Origin: Fragum whitleyi
Lineage: Eukaryota > Mollusca > Bivalvia > Cardiida > Cardiidae
Direction of reading: 5' to 3'
Assembly (NCBI GenBank): GCA_948146395.1
Contig: OX411556.1
Span: 1,860,001 to 1,924,000 of the forward strand
DNA length: 64,000 nt
Shown in pieces: positions 42,733-53,927 of the stretch (its first letter is position 1; every line of letters starts with the position of its first letter). Below the pieces are notes generated by a model that did not search any database, was not told the origin of the DNA, and worked only from the letters and a program-made list of their open reading frames with translations. Position numbers and translations under genes: made by a program.

Positions 42733-45660
42733 TTTCGATCGACTGATGCGCCCATGCATTCATACCCACATCGCCCCAAACACGCGCGTTCGCTAGCTAT
42801 GCATGTGCGCTTCAAATTGACACCGGTTTCGATGCCTTCTGATGCATCCGTCTGTGCGTTTGTGCACCATCCCTGACCCCTTGTTATTCGATTTAATAGT
42901 AATTATTCAATCCTGATTTAATGTTAAATATTTTGGGTACCCATTTTTCGATCGACTGATGCGCCCATGCATTCATACCCACATCGTCCCAAACACTCGC
43001 GTTCGCTAGCTATGCATGTGCGCTTCAAATTGACACCGGTTTCGATGCCGTCTGATGCATCCTTCTGTGCGTTTATGCAGCATCCCTGACCCCTTGTTAT
43101 TCGATTTAATAGTAATTATTTAATCCTGATTTAATGTTAAATATTTTGGGTACCCATTTTTCGATCGACTGATGCGCCCATGCATACATACCCACATCGT
43201 CCAAAACACGCGCGTTCACTAGCTATGCATGTGCGCTTCAAATTGACACCGGTTTCGATGCCGTCTGATGCATCCGTCTGTGCGTTTATGCAGCATCCCT
43301 GACCCCTTGTTATTCGATTTAATAGTAATTATTTAATCCTGATTTAATGTAAAATATTTTGGGTACCCATTTTTCGATCGACTGATGCGCCCATGCATTC
43401 ATACCCACATCGCCCCAAACACGCGCGTTCACTAGCTATGCATGTGCGCTTCAAATAGACACCGGTTTCGATGCCGTCTGATGCATCCGTCTGTGCGTTT
43501 ATGCAGCATCCCTGACCCCTTGTTATTCGATTTAATAGTAATTATTTAATCCTGATTTAATGTTAAATATTTTGGGTACCCATTTTTCGATCGACTGATG
43601 CGCCCATGCATTCATACCCACATCGTCCCAAACACTCGCGTTCGCTAGCTATGCATGTGCGCTTCAAATTGACACCGGTTTCGATGCCGTCTGATGCATC
43701 CGTCTGTGCGTTTATGCAGCATCCCTGACCCCTTGTTATTCGATTTAATAGTAATTATTTAATCCTGATTTAATGTTAAATATTTTGGGTACCCATTTTC
43801 GATCGACTGATGCGCCCATGCATTCATACCCACATCGCCCCAAACACGCGCGTTCGCTAGCTATGCATGTGCGCTTCAAATTGACACCGGTTTCGATGCC
43901 TTCTGATGCATCCGTCTGTGCGTTTGTGCACCATCCCTGACCCCTTGTTATTCGATTTAATAGTAATTATTTAATCCTGATTTAATGTTAAATATTTTGG
44001 GTACCCATTTTTCGATCGACTGATGCGCCCATGCATTCATACCAACATCGTCCCAAACACGCGCGTTCGCTAGCTATGCATGTGCGCTTCAAATTGACAC
44101 CGGTTTCGATGCCGTCTGATGCATCCTTCTGTGCGTTTATGCAGCATCCCTGACCCCTTGTTATTCGATTTAATAGTAATTATTTAATCCTGATTTAATG
44201 TTAAATATTTTGGGTACCCATTTTTCGATCGACTGATGCGCCCATGCATTCATACCCACATCGTCCAAAACACGCGCGTTCACTAGCTATGCATGTGCGC
44301 TTCAAATTGACACCGGTTTCGATGCCGTCTGATGCATCCGTCTGTGCGTTTATGCAGCATCCCTGACCCCTTGTTTTTCGATTTAATAGTAATTATTTAA
44401 TCCTGATTTAATGTAAAATATTTTGGGTACCCATTTTTCGATCGACTGATGCGCCCATGCATTCATACCCACATCGTCCCAAACACGCGCGTTCACTAGC
44501 TATGCATGTGCGCTTCAAATAGACACCGATTTCGATGCCGTCTGATGCATTCGTCTGTGCGTTTGTGCACCATCCCTGACCCCTTGTTATTCGATTTAAT
44601 AGTAATTATTTAATCCTGATTTAATGTTAAATATTTTGGGTACCCATTTTTCGATCGACTGATGCGCCCATGCATTCATACCCACATCGCCCCAAACACG
44701 CGCTTTCGCTAGCTATGCATGTGCGCTTCAAATTGACACCGGTTTCGATGCCGTCTGATGCATCCGTCTGTGCGTTTATGCAGCATCCTTGACCCCTTGT
44801 TATTCGATTTAATAGTAATTATTTAATCCTGATTTAATGTTAAATATTTTGGGTACCCATTTTTCGATCGACTGATGCGCCCATGCATTCATACCCACAT
44901 CGTCCCAAACACGCGCGTTCACTAGCTATGCATGTGCGCTTCAAATTGGCACCGGTTTCGATGCCGTCTGATGCATCCGTCTGTGCGTTTATGCAGCATC
45001 CCTGACCCCTTGTTATTCGATTTAATAGTAATTATTTAATCCTGATTTAATGTTAAATATTTTGGGTACCCATTTTTCGATCGACTGATGCGCCCATGCA
45101 TTCATACCCACATCGCCCCAAACACGCGCGTTCGCTAGCTATGCATGTGCGCTTCAAATTGACACCGGTTTCGATGCCGTCTGATGCATCCGTCTGTGCG
45201 TTTATGCAGCATCCCTGACCCCTTGTTATTCGATTTAATAGTAATTATTTAATCCTGATTTAATGTTAAATATTTTGGGTACCCATTTTTCGATCGACTG
45301 ATGCGCCCATGCATTCATACCCACATCGTCCCAAACACTCGCGTTCGCTAGCTATGCATGTGCGCTTCAAATTGACACCGGTTTCGATGCCGTCTGATGC
45401 ATCCGTCTGTGCGTTTATGCAGCATCCCTGACCCCTTGTTTTTCGATTTAATAGTAATTATTTAATCCTGATTTAATGTTAAATATTTTGGGTACCCATT
45501 TTCGATCGACTGATGCGCCCATGCATTCATACCCACATCGCCCCAAACACGCGCGTTCGCTAGCTATGCATGTGCGCTTCAAATTGACACCGGTTTCGAT
45601 GCCTTCTGATGCATCCGTCTGTGCGTTTGTGCACCATCCCTAACCCCTTGTTATTCGATT
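42733..45660 (+). repeat. Thrice-copied marked monomer (5- and 8-monomer spacing)
   Basis: A monomer carrying ACCCATTTTCGATC (one T short), GCCTTCTGATG and TTTGTGCACCATCC occurs with GCCTT at 42834, 43898 and 45601. Spacings are 1,064 and 1,703 bp, that is 5 x 213 and 8 x 213 each less one base for the lost T. Linked variants such as CATCCTTCTG (about 43060/44124), CGTCCAAAAC and TTTAATGTAAAATA follow the first two copies, so a block of several monomers was copied. Confidence 0.82.
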
Positions 45661-45948
45661 TAATAGTAATTATTCAATCCTGATTTAATGTTAAATATTT
45701 TGGGTACCCATTTTTCGATCGACTGATGCGCCCATGCATTCATACCCACATCGTCCCAAACACTCGCGTTCGCTAGCTATGCATGTGGGCTTCAAATTGA
45801 CACCGGTTTCGATGCCGTCTGATGCATCCGTCTGTGCGTTTATGCAGCATCCCTGACCCCTTGTTATTCGATTTAATAGTAATTATTTAATCCTGATTTA
45901 ATGTTAAATATTTTGGGTACCCATTTTTCGATCGACTGATGCGCCCAT

Positions 45949-46175
45949 GCAATCATACCCACATCGCCCCAAACACGCGCGTTCGCTAGCTATGCATGTG
46001 CGCTTCAAATTGACACCGGTTTCGATGCCGTCTGATGCATCCGTCTGTGCGTTTATGCAGCATCCCTGACCCCTTGTTATTCGATTTAATAGTAATTATT
46101 TAATCCTGATTTAATGTTAAATATTTTGGGTACCCATTTTTCGATCGACTGATGCGCCCATGCAATCATACCCAC
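45949..46175 (+). repeat. Adjacent single-monomer duplication
   Basis: The rare variant CATGCAATCATACC occurs at about 45947 and 46160, exactly one monomer apart, with the two monomers otherwise the same type (CGCCCCAAACACGCGCG). This is the smallest step of local copying seen here. Confidence 0.65.
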
Positions 46176-49100
46176 ATCGCCCCAAACACGCGCGTTCGCT
46201 AGCTATGCATGTGCGCTTCAAATTGACACCGGTTTCGATGCCGTCTGATGCATCCGTCTGTGCGTTTATGCAGCATCCCTGACCCCTTGTTATTCGATTT
46301 AATAGTAATTATTTAATCCTGATTTAATGTTAAATATTTTGGGTACCCATTTTTTGATCGACTGATGCGCCCATGCATTCATACCCACATCGTCCCAAAC
46401 ACGCGCGTTCACTAGCTATGCATGTGCGCTTCAAATTGACACCGGTTTCGATGCCGTCTGATGCATCCGTCTGTGCGTTTATGCAGCATCCCTGACCCCT
46501 TGTTATTCGATTTAATAGTAATTATTTAATCCTGATTTAATGTTAAATAGTTTGGGTACCCATTTTTCGATCGACTGATGCGAACATGCATTCATACCCA
46601 CATCGTCCCAAACACTCGCGTTCGCTAGCTATGCATGTGCGCTTCAAATTGACACCGGTTTCGATGCCGTCTGATGCATCCGTCTGTGCGTTTATGCAGC
46701 ATCCCTGACCCCTTATTATTCGATTTAATAGTAATTATTCAATCCTGATTTAATGTTAAATATTTTGGGTACCCATTTTTCGATCGACTGATGCGCCCAT
46801 GCATTCATACCCACATCGTTCCAAACACTCGCATTCGCTAGCTATGCATGTGCGCTTCAAACTGACACCGGTTTCGATGCCGTCTGATGCATCCGTCTGT
46901 GCGTTTATGCAGCATCCCTGACCCCTTGTTATTCGATTTAATAGTAATTATTTAATCCTGATTTAATGTTAAATATTTTGGGTACCCATTTTTCGATCGA
47001 CTGATGCGCCCATGCATTCATACCCACATCGTCCCAAACACTCGCGTTCGCTAGCTATGCATGTGCGCTTCAAATTGACACCGGTTTCGATGCCGTCTGA
47101 TGCATCCGTCTGTGCGTGTATGCAGCATCCCTGACCCCTTGTTATTCGATTTAATAGTAATTATTTAATCCTGATTTAATGTTAAATATTTTGGGTACCC
47201 ATTTTTCGATCGACTGATGCGCCCATGCATTCATACCCACATCGTCCTAAACACTCGCGTTCGCTAGCTATGCATGTGCGCTTCAAATTGACACCGGTTT
47301 CGATGCCGTCTGATGCATCCGTCTGTGCGTTTATGCAGCATCCCTGACCCCTTGTTATTCGATTTAATAGTAATTATTCAATCCTGATTTAATGTTAAAT
47401 ATTTTGGGTACCCATTTTTCGATCGACTGATGCGCCCATGCATTCTTACCCACATCGCCCCAAACACGCGCGTTCGCTAGCTATGCATGTGCGCTTCAAA
47501 TTGACACCGGTTTCCATGCTGTCTGATGCATCCGTCTGTGCGTTTATGCAGCATCCCTGACCCCTTGTTATTCGATTTAATAGTAATTATTTAATCCTGA
47601 TTTAATGTTAAATATTTTGGGTACCCATTTTTCGATCGACTGATGCGCCCATGCATTCATACCCACATCGCCCCAAACACGCGCGTTCGCTAGCTATGCA
47701 TGGGCGCTTCAAATTGACAGCGGTTTCGATGCCGTCTGATGCATCCGTCTGTGCGTTTATGCAGCATCCCTGACCCCTTGTTATTCGATTTAATAGTAAT
47801 TATTTAATCCTGATTTAATGTTAAATATTTTGGGTACCCATTTTTCGATCGACTGATGCGCCCATGCATTCATACCCACATCGTCCCAAACACTCGCGTT
47901 CGCTAGCTATGCATGTGCGCTTCAAATTGACACCGGTTTCGATGCCGTCTGATGCATCCGTCTGTGCGTTTTTGCAGCATCCCTGACCCCTTGTTATTCG
48001 ATTTAATAGTAATTATTTAATCCTGATTTAATGTTAAATATTTTGGGTACCCATTTTTCGATCGACTGATGCGCCCATGCATTCATACCCACATCGTCCC
48101 AAACACTCGCGTTCGCTAGCTATGCATGTGCGCTTCAAATTGACACCGGTTTCGATGCCGTCTGATTCATCCGTCTGTGCGTTTATGCAGCATCCCTGCC
48201 CCCTTGTTATTCGATTTAATAGTAATTATTTAATCCTGATTTAATGTTAAATATTTTGGGTACCCATTTTTTGATCGACTGATGCGCCCATGCATTCATA
48301 CCCACATCGTCCCAAACACGCGCGTTCACTAGCTATGCATGTGCGCTTCAAATTAACACCGGTTTCGATGCCGTCTGATGCATCCGTCTGTGCGTTTATG
48401 CAGCATCCCTGACCCCTTGTTATTCGATTTAATAGTAATTATTTATTCCTGATTTAATGTTAAATATTTTGGGTACCCATTTTTTCGATCGACTGATGCG
48501 CCCATGCATTCATACCCACATCGTCCCAAACACGCGCGTTCACTAGCTATGCATGTGCGCTTCAAATTAACACCGGTTTCGATGCCGTCTGATGCATCCG
48601 TCTGTGCGTTTATGCAGCATCCCTGACCCCATGTTATTCGATTTAATAGTAATTATTTAATCCTGATTTTATGTTAAATATTTTGGGTACCCATTTTTCG
48701 ATCGACTGATGCGCCCATGCATTTATACCCACATCGTCCCAAACACGCGCGTTCACTAGCTATGCATCTTTGCTTCAAATTAACACCGGTTTCTATGCCG
48801 TCTGATGCATCCGTCTGTGCGTTTATGCAACATCCCTGACCCCTTGTTATTCGATTTAATAGTAATTATTTAATCCTGATTTAATGTTAATTATTTTGGG
48901 TACCCATTTTTCGATCGACTGATGCGCCCATGCATTCATACCCACATCGTCCCAAACACGCGCGTTCACTAGCGTTGCATGTGCGCTTCAAATTAACACC
49001 GGTTTCGATGCCGTCTGATGCATCCGTCTGTGCGTTTATGCAGCATCCCTGACCCCTTGTTATTCGATTTAATAGTAATTATTTAATCCTGATTTAATGT

Positions 49101-52100
49101 TAAATATTTTGGGTACCCATTTTTCGATCGACTGATGCGCCCATGCATTCATACCCACATCGTCCCAAACACGCGCGTTCACTAGCTATGCATGTGCGCT
49201 TCAAATTAACACCGGTTTCGATGCCGTCTGATGCATCCGTCTGTGCGTTTATGCAGCATCCCTGACCCCTTGTTATTCGATTTAATAGTAATTATTCAAT
49301 CCTGTTTTAATGTTAAATATTTTGGGTACCCATTTTTCGATCGACTGATGCGCCCATGCATTCATACCCACATCGTCCCAAACATGCGCGTTCACTAGCT
49401 ATGCATGTGCGCTTCAAATTAACACCGGTTTCGATGCCGTCTGATGCATCCGTCTGTGCGTTTATGCAGCATCCCTGACCCCTTGTTATTCGATTTAATA
49501 GTAATTATTTAATCCTAATTTAATGTTAAATATTTTGGGTACCCATTTTTCGATCGACTGATGCGCCCATGCATTCATACCCACATCGTCCCAAACACGC
49601 GCGTTCACTAGCCATGCATGTGCGCTTCAAATAACACCGGTTTCGATGCCGTCTGATGCATCCGTCTGTGCGTTCATGCAGCATCCCTGACCCCTTGTTA
49701 TTCGATTTAATAGTAATCATTTAATCCTGTTTTAATGTTAAATATTTTGGGTACCCATTTTTTGATCGACTGATGCGCCCATGCATTCATTCCCACATCG
49801 TCCCAAACACGCGCGTTCACTAGCTATGCATGTGCGCTTCAAATTAACACCGGTTTCGATGTCGTCTGATGCATCCGTCTGTGCGTTTATGCAGCATCCC
49901 TGACCCCTTGTAATTCGATTTAATAGTAATTATTTAAACCTGATTTAATGTTAAATATTTTGGGTACCCATTTTTCGATCGACTGATGCGCCCATGCATT
50001 CATACCCACATCGTCCCAAACACGCGCGTTCACTAGCTATGCATGTGCGCTTCAGATTAACATCGGTTTCGATGCCGTCTGATGCATCCGTCTGTGCGTT
50101 TATGCAGCATCCCTGACCCCTTGTTATTCGATTTAATAGTAATTATTTAATCCTGATTTAATGTTAAATATTTTGGGTACCCATTTTTCGATCGACTGAT
50201 GCGCCCATGCATTCATACCCACATCGTCCCAAAAACGCGCGTTTACTAGCTATGCATGTGCGCTTCAAATTAACACCGGTTTCGATGCCGTCTGATGCAT
50301 ACGTTTGTGCGTTTATGCAGCATCCCTGACCCCTTGTTATTCGATTTAATAGTAATTATTTAATCCTGATTTAATGTTAAATATTTTGGGTACCCATTTT
50401 TCGATCGACTGATGCACCCATGCATTCATACCCACATCGTCCAAAACACGCGCGTTCACTATCTATGCATGTGCGCTTCAAATTAACACCGGTTTCGATG
50501 CCGTCTGATGCATCCGTCTGTGCGTTTATGCAGCATCCCTGACCCCTTGTTATTCGATTTAATAGTAATTATTTAATCCTGATTTAATGTTTAATATTTT
50601 GGGTACCCATTTTTCGATCGACTGATGCGCCCATGCATTCATACCCACATCGTCCCAAACACGCGCGTTCACTAGCTATGCATGTGCGCTTCAAATTAAC
50701 ACCGGTTTCGATGCCGTCTGATGAATCCGTCTGTGCGTTTATGCAGCATCCCTGACCCCTTGTTATTCGATTTAATAGTAATTATTTAATCCTGATTTAA
50801 TGTTAAATATTTTGAGTACCCATTTTTCGATCGACTGATGCGCCCATGCATTCATACCCACATCGTCCCAAACACGCGCGTTCACTAGCTATGCATGTGC
50901 GCTTCAAATTAACACCGGTTTCGATGCCGTCTGATGCATCCGTCTGTGCGTTTATGCAGCATCCCTGATCCCTTGTTATTCGATTTAATAGTAATTATTT
51001 AATCCTGATTTAATGTTAAATATTTTGGGTACCCATTTTTCGATCGACTGATGCGCCCATGCATTCATACCCACATCGTCCCAAACACGCGCGTTCACTA
51101 GCTATGCATGTGCGCTTCAAATTAACACCGGTTTCGATGCCGTCTGATGCATCCGTCTGTGCGTTTATGCAGCATCCCTGACCCCTTGTTATTCAATTTA
51201 ATAGTAATTATTTAATCCTGATTTAATGTTAAACATTTTGGGTACCCATTTTTCGATCGACTGATGCGCCCATGCATTCATACCCACATCGTCCCAAACA
51301 CGCGCGTTCACTAGCTATAAATGTGCGCTTCAAATTAACACCGGCTTCGATGCCGTCTGATGCATCCGTCTGTGCGTTTATGCAACATCCCTGACCCCTT
51401 GTTATTCAATTTGATAGTAATTATTTAATCCTGATTTAATGTTAAATATTTTGGGTACCCATTTTTCGATCGACTGATGCGCCCATGCATTCATACCCAC
51501 ATCGTCCCAAAAACGCGCGTTCACAAGCTATGCATGTGCGCTTCAAATTAACACTGGTTTCGATGCCGTCTGATGCATCCGTCTGTGCGTTTATGCAGCA
51601 TCCCTGACCCCTTGTTATTCGATTTAATAGTAATTATTTAATCCTGATTTAATGTTGAATATTTTGGGTACCCATTTTTCGATCGACTGATGCGCCCATG
51701 CATTCATACCCACATCGTCCCAAACACGCGCGTTCACTAGCTATGCATGTGCGCTTCAAATTAACACCGGTTTCGATGCCGTCTGATGCATCCGTCTGTG
51801 CGTTTATGCAGCATCCCTGACCCCCTGTTATTCGATTTAATGGTAATTATTTAATCCTGATTTAATGTTAAATATTTTGGGTACCCATTTTTCGATCGAC
51901 TGATGCGCCCATGCATTCATACCCACATCCTCCCAAACACGCGCGTTCACTAGCTATGCATGTGCGCTTCAAATTAACACCGGTTTCGATGCCGTCTGAT
52001 GCATCCGTCTGTGCGTTTATGCAGCATCCCTGACCCCTTGTTATTCGATTTAATAGTAATTATTTAATCCTGATATAATGTTAAATATTTTGGGTACCCA

Positions 52101-53229
52101 TTTTTCGATCGACTGATGCGCCCATGCATTCATACCCACATCGTCCAAAACACGCGCGTTCACTAGCTATGCATGTGCGCTTCAAATTAACACCGGTTTC
52201 GATGCCGTCTGATGCATCCGTCTGTGCGTTTATGCAGCATCCCTGACCCCTTGATATTCGATTTAATAGTAATTATTTAATCCTGATTTAATGTTAAATA
52301 TTTTGGGTACCCATTTTTCGATCGACTGATGCGCCCATGCATTCATACACACATCGTCCCAAACACGCGAATTCACTAGCTATGCATGTGCGCTTCAAAT
52401 TAACACCGGTTTCGATGCCGTCTGATGCATCCGTCTGTGCGTTTATGCAGCATCCCTGACCCCTTGTTATTCGATTTAATAGTAATTATTTAATCCTGAT
52501 TTAATGTTAAATATTTTGGGTACCCATTTTTCGATCGACTGATGCGCCCATGCATTCATACCCACATCGTCCAAAACACGCGCGTTCACTAGCTATGCAT
52601 GTGCGCTTCAAATGAACACCGGTTTCTATGCCGTCTGATGCATCCTTCTGTGCGTTTATGCAACATCCCTGACCCCTTGTTATTCGATTTAATAGTAATT
52701 ATTTAATCCTGATTTAATGTTTATTATTTTGGGTACCCATTTTTCGATCGACTGATGCGCCCATGCATTCATACCCACATTGTCCCAAACACGCGCGTTC
52801 ACTAGCTTTGCATGTGCGCTTCAAATTAACACCGGTTTCGATGCCGTCTGATGCATCCGTTTGTGCGTTTATGCAGCATCCCTGACCCCTTGTTATTCGA
52901 TTTAATAGTAATTATTTAATCCTGATTTAATGTTAAATATTTTGGGTACCCATTTTTCGATCGACTGATGCGCCCATGCATTCATACCCACATCGTCCCA
53001 AACACGCGCGTTCACTAGCTATGCATGTGCGCTTCAAATTAACACCGGTTTCGATGCCGTCTGATGCATCCGTCTGTGCGTTTATGCAGCATCCCTGACC
53101 CCTTGTTATTCGATTTAATAGTAATTATTTAATCCTGATTTAATGTTAAATATTTTGGGTACCCATTTTTTGATCGACTGATGCGCCCATGCATTCATAC
53201 CCACATCGTCCCAAACACAGGCGTTCACT

Positions 53230-53307
53230 AGCTATGCATGTGCGCTTCAAATTGACTGATGCGCCCATGCATTCATACCCACATCGTCCCAAACACGCGC
53301 GTTCACT
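53230..53307 (+). repeat. Truncated 78-bp monomer
   Basis: AGCTATG anchors at 53230 and 53308 are only 78 bp apart. TTCAAATTGAC joins directly to TGATGCGCCC, removing 135 bp of the unit. The break falls at a shared GAC (TTGACACC and TCGACTGATG), which suggests a microhomology-mediated deletion. The surrounding monomers (TTTTTTGATCG, GTCGTCTGATG, TTGTAATTCG, TTTAAACCTG) match 49753-49945 at a 3,408-bp offset before the truncated unit and 3,486 after, so it is an extra insertion in a 16-monomer copy. It produces overlapping 60-66 codon ORFs on both strands, which are not genes. Confidence 0.88.
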
Positions 53308-53433
53308 AGCTATGCATGTGCGCTTCAAATTAACACCGGTTTCGATGTCGTCTGATGCATCCGTCTGTGCGTTTATGCAGCATCCCTGACCCCTTGTAAT
53401 TCGATTTAATAGTAATTATTTAAACCTGATTTA

Positions 53434-53437
53434 ATGT
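53434..53437 (+). other. Target-site duplication ATGT, left copy
   Basis: ATGT directly before the TG end of the LTR matches ATGT at 53988-53991 directly after its CA end. The uninterrupted satellite has ATGT once at this position, in the AT-rich block of the monomer. Confidence 0.85.
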
Positions 53438-53559
53438 TGTTATATATAAACTGTAAATAAACCTAATGGTATTTACCATGTCTATTTTTAGAATTAGTCT
53501 GGGGATTTTCCAATATCTCTTGACACTTTAAGGTAATAGATATGTAGAAGATTTTAGAT

Positions 53560-53602
53560 CTTTCTAGAAAGGCCTATTGGAAGGTGATTCAGACTCTAGA
53601 GT
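53560..53602. promoter_or_regulatory. Two TCTAGA-centred palindromes in the LTR (possible U3 enhancer)
   Basis: CTTTCTAGAAAG at 53560-53571 is a perfect 12-bp palindrome and ACTCTAGAGT at 53593-53602 a perfect 10-bp palindrome; their centres are 32 bp apart. Both lie about 40-80 bp upstream of the TATA-like box. TTCTAGAA matches the head-to-head nTTCnnGAAn form of a heat-shock element. Regulatory use is inferred from position only. Confidence 0.45.
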
Positions 53603-53642
53603 ATTCTTATGTTCTATACTATTCCAGATTGTTCTATAGTAT

Positions 53643-53650
53643 TATATAAA
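53643..53650 (+). promoter_or_regulatory. TATA-like box of the solo LTR
   Basis: TATATAAA is followed by the GC-richer GGGGTTCCTAC. It lies 205 bp into the LTR and 279 bp upstream of the AATAAA, a usual order for U3 promoter then R polyadenylation signal. Confidence 0.55.
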
Positions 53651-53921
53651 GGGGTTCCTACAGCATTCTTGGTTCACTTGATTTAGACTTATGGTTTCAT
53701 TTAGTAGTACTGTGTTAAACTAAAAGGGGATTTCTTGATATCTTAAAAGTGTGTTTAAAAGCGTGTTTAATTTTAAATTCGGATATTATTGGACTTATTA
53801 TTTGTGGACCAGGAACTCAATTAAATTGGATCTAAAATTAAAACTTTAGGATTAACATTCAAGGTATTGTAAATTGTTTTTGTATTAATTTCATATTGTC
53901 AATGATTCTGGTATTATTGTC

Positions 53922-53927
53922 AATAAA
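53922..53927 (+). terminator. AATAAA polyadenylation signal of the solo LTR
   Basis: AATAAA sits about 60 bp before the 3' end of the LTR, followed by a T/G-rich stretch (TTGTTAATTGTAAAGTTTGTTG), consistent with a eukaryotic poly(A) site. Confidence 0.5.

Larger units (their letters stand above)
2143..53437 (+). repeat. 213-bp satellite array, left segment (about 241 unit lengths)
   Basis: The anchor AGCTATG falls at 2144, 2357, 2570, 2783 and 2996, a constant 213 bp, and the same phase continues head-to-tail for 51.3 kb. Landmarks in each monomer, in order: AGCTATGCATGTGCGC, TTGACACCGGTTTCGATG, TGATGCATCCGTCTGTGCG, TTATGCAGCATCCCTGACC, an AT-rich block of about 50 bp, GGGTACCCATTTTTCGATCG, ACTGATGCGCCCATGCATTC, and CATCGTCCCAAACACTCGCG. 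My hand consensus is 213 nt with 38 G and 54 C (43% GC) and 14 CpG. Most monomers differ from it by a few substitutions. The array starts abruptly: homology begins at TAGCTATGCATG (2143) with no preceding half-monomer. The first monomers carry extra variants (TCCGTCCG, GGTAACC, GATCCGCC), as expected at an array edge. Open frames in the array are by-products, because 213 = 3 x 71. Confidence 0.98.
48354..53437 (+). repeat. Homogeneous satellite subfamily with AATTAACACC, left part
   Basis: Up to 48.3 kb every monomer I read has AATTGACACC or a close variant. From about 48354 onward essentially every monomer has AATTAACACC, linked to ACACGCGCGTTCACTAGC and CGTCCCAAAC; type B (CGCCCC) and TTCGCTAGC monomers disappear. 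Exceptions are AATGAACACC near 52613 and a truncated unit near 53250. The switch takes place between neighbouring monomers with no spacer. I infer that one monomer lineage was amplified here. The G-to-A changes at TTCG/TTCA fit CpG decay fixed by amplification. Confidence 0.92.

Noticed and set aside
14201..53389. Several 60-66 codon ORFs within the satellite (14201, 19280, 20374, 27487, 49526, 53146, 53189)
   Set aside because: All encode the same monomer-derived peptide (for example GYECMGASVDRK). The unit is 213 = 3 x 71 bp, so frames persist from unit to unit until a stop recurring in each monomer. They appear only where a point change or truncation removes a stop.
2143..53437. CRISPR array
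   Set aside because: The whole 213-bp unit is repeated with no unique spacers, the repeat is far too long, and no cas genes or prokaryotic genes are present.
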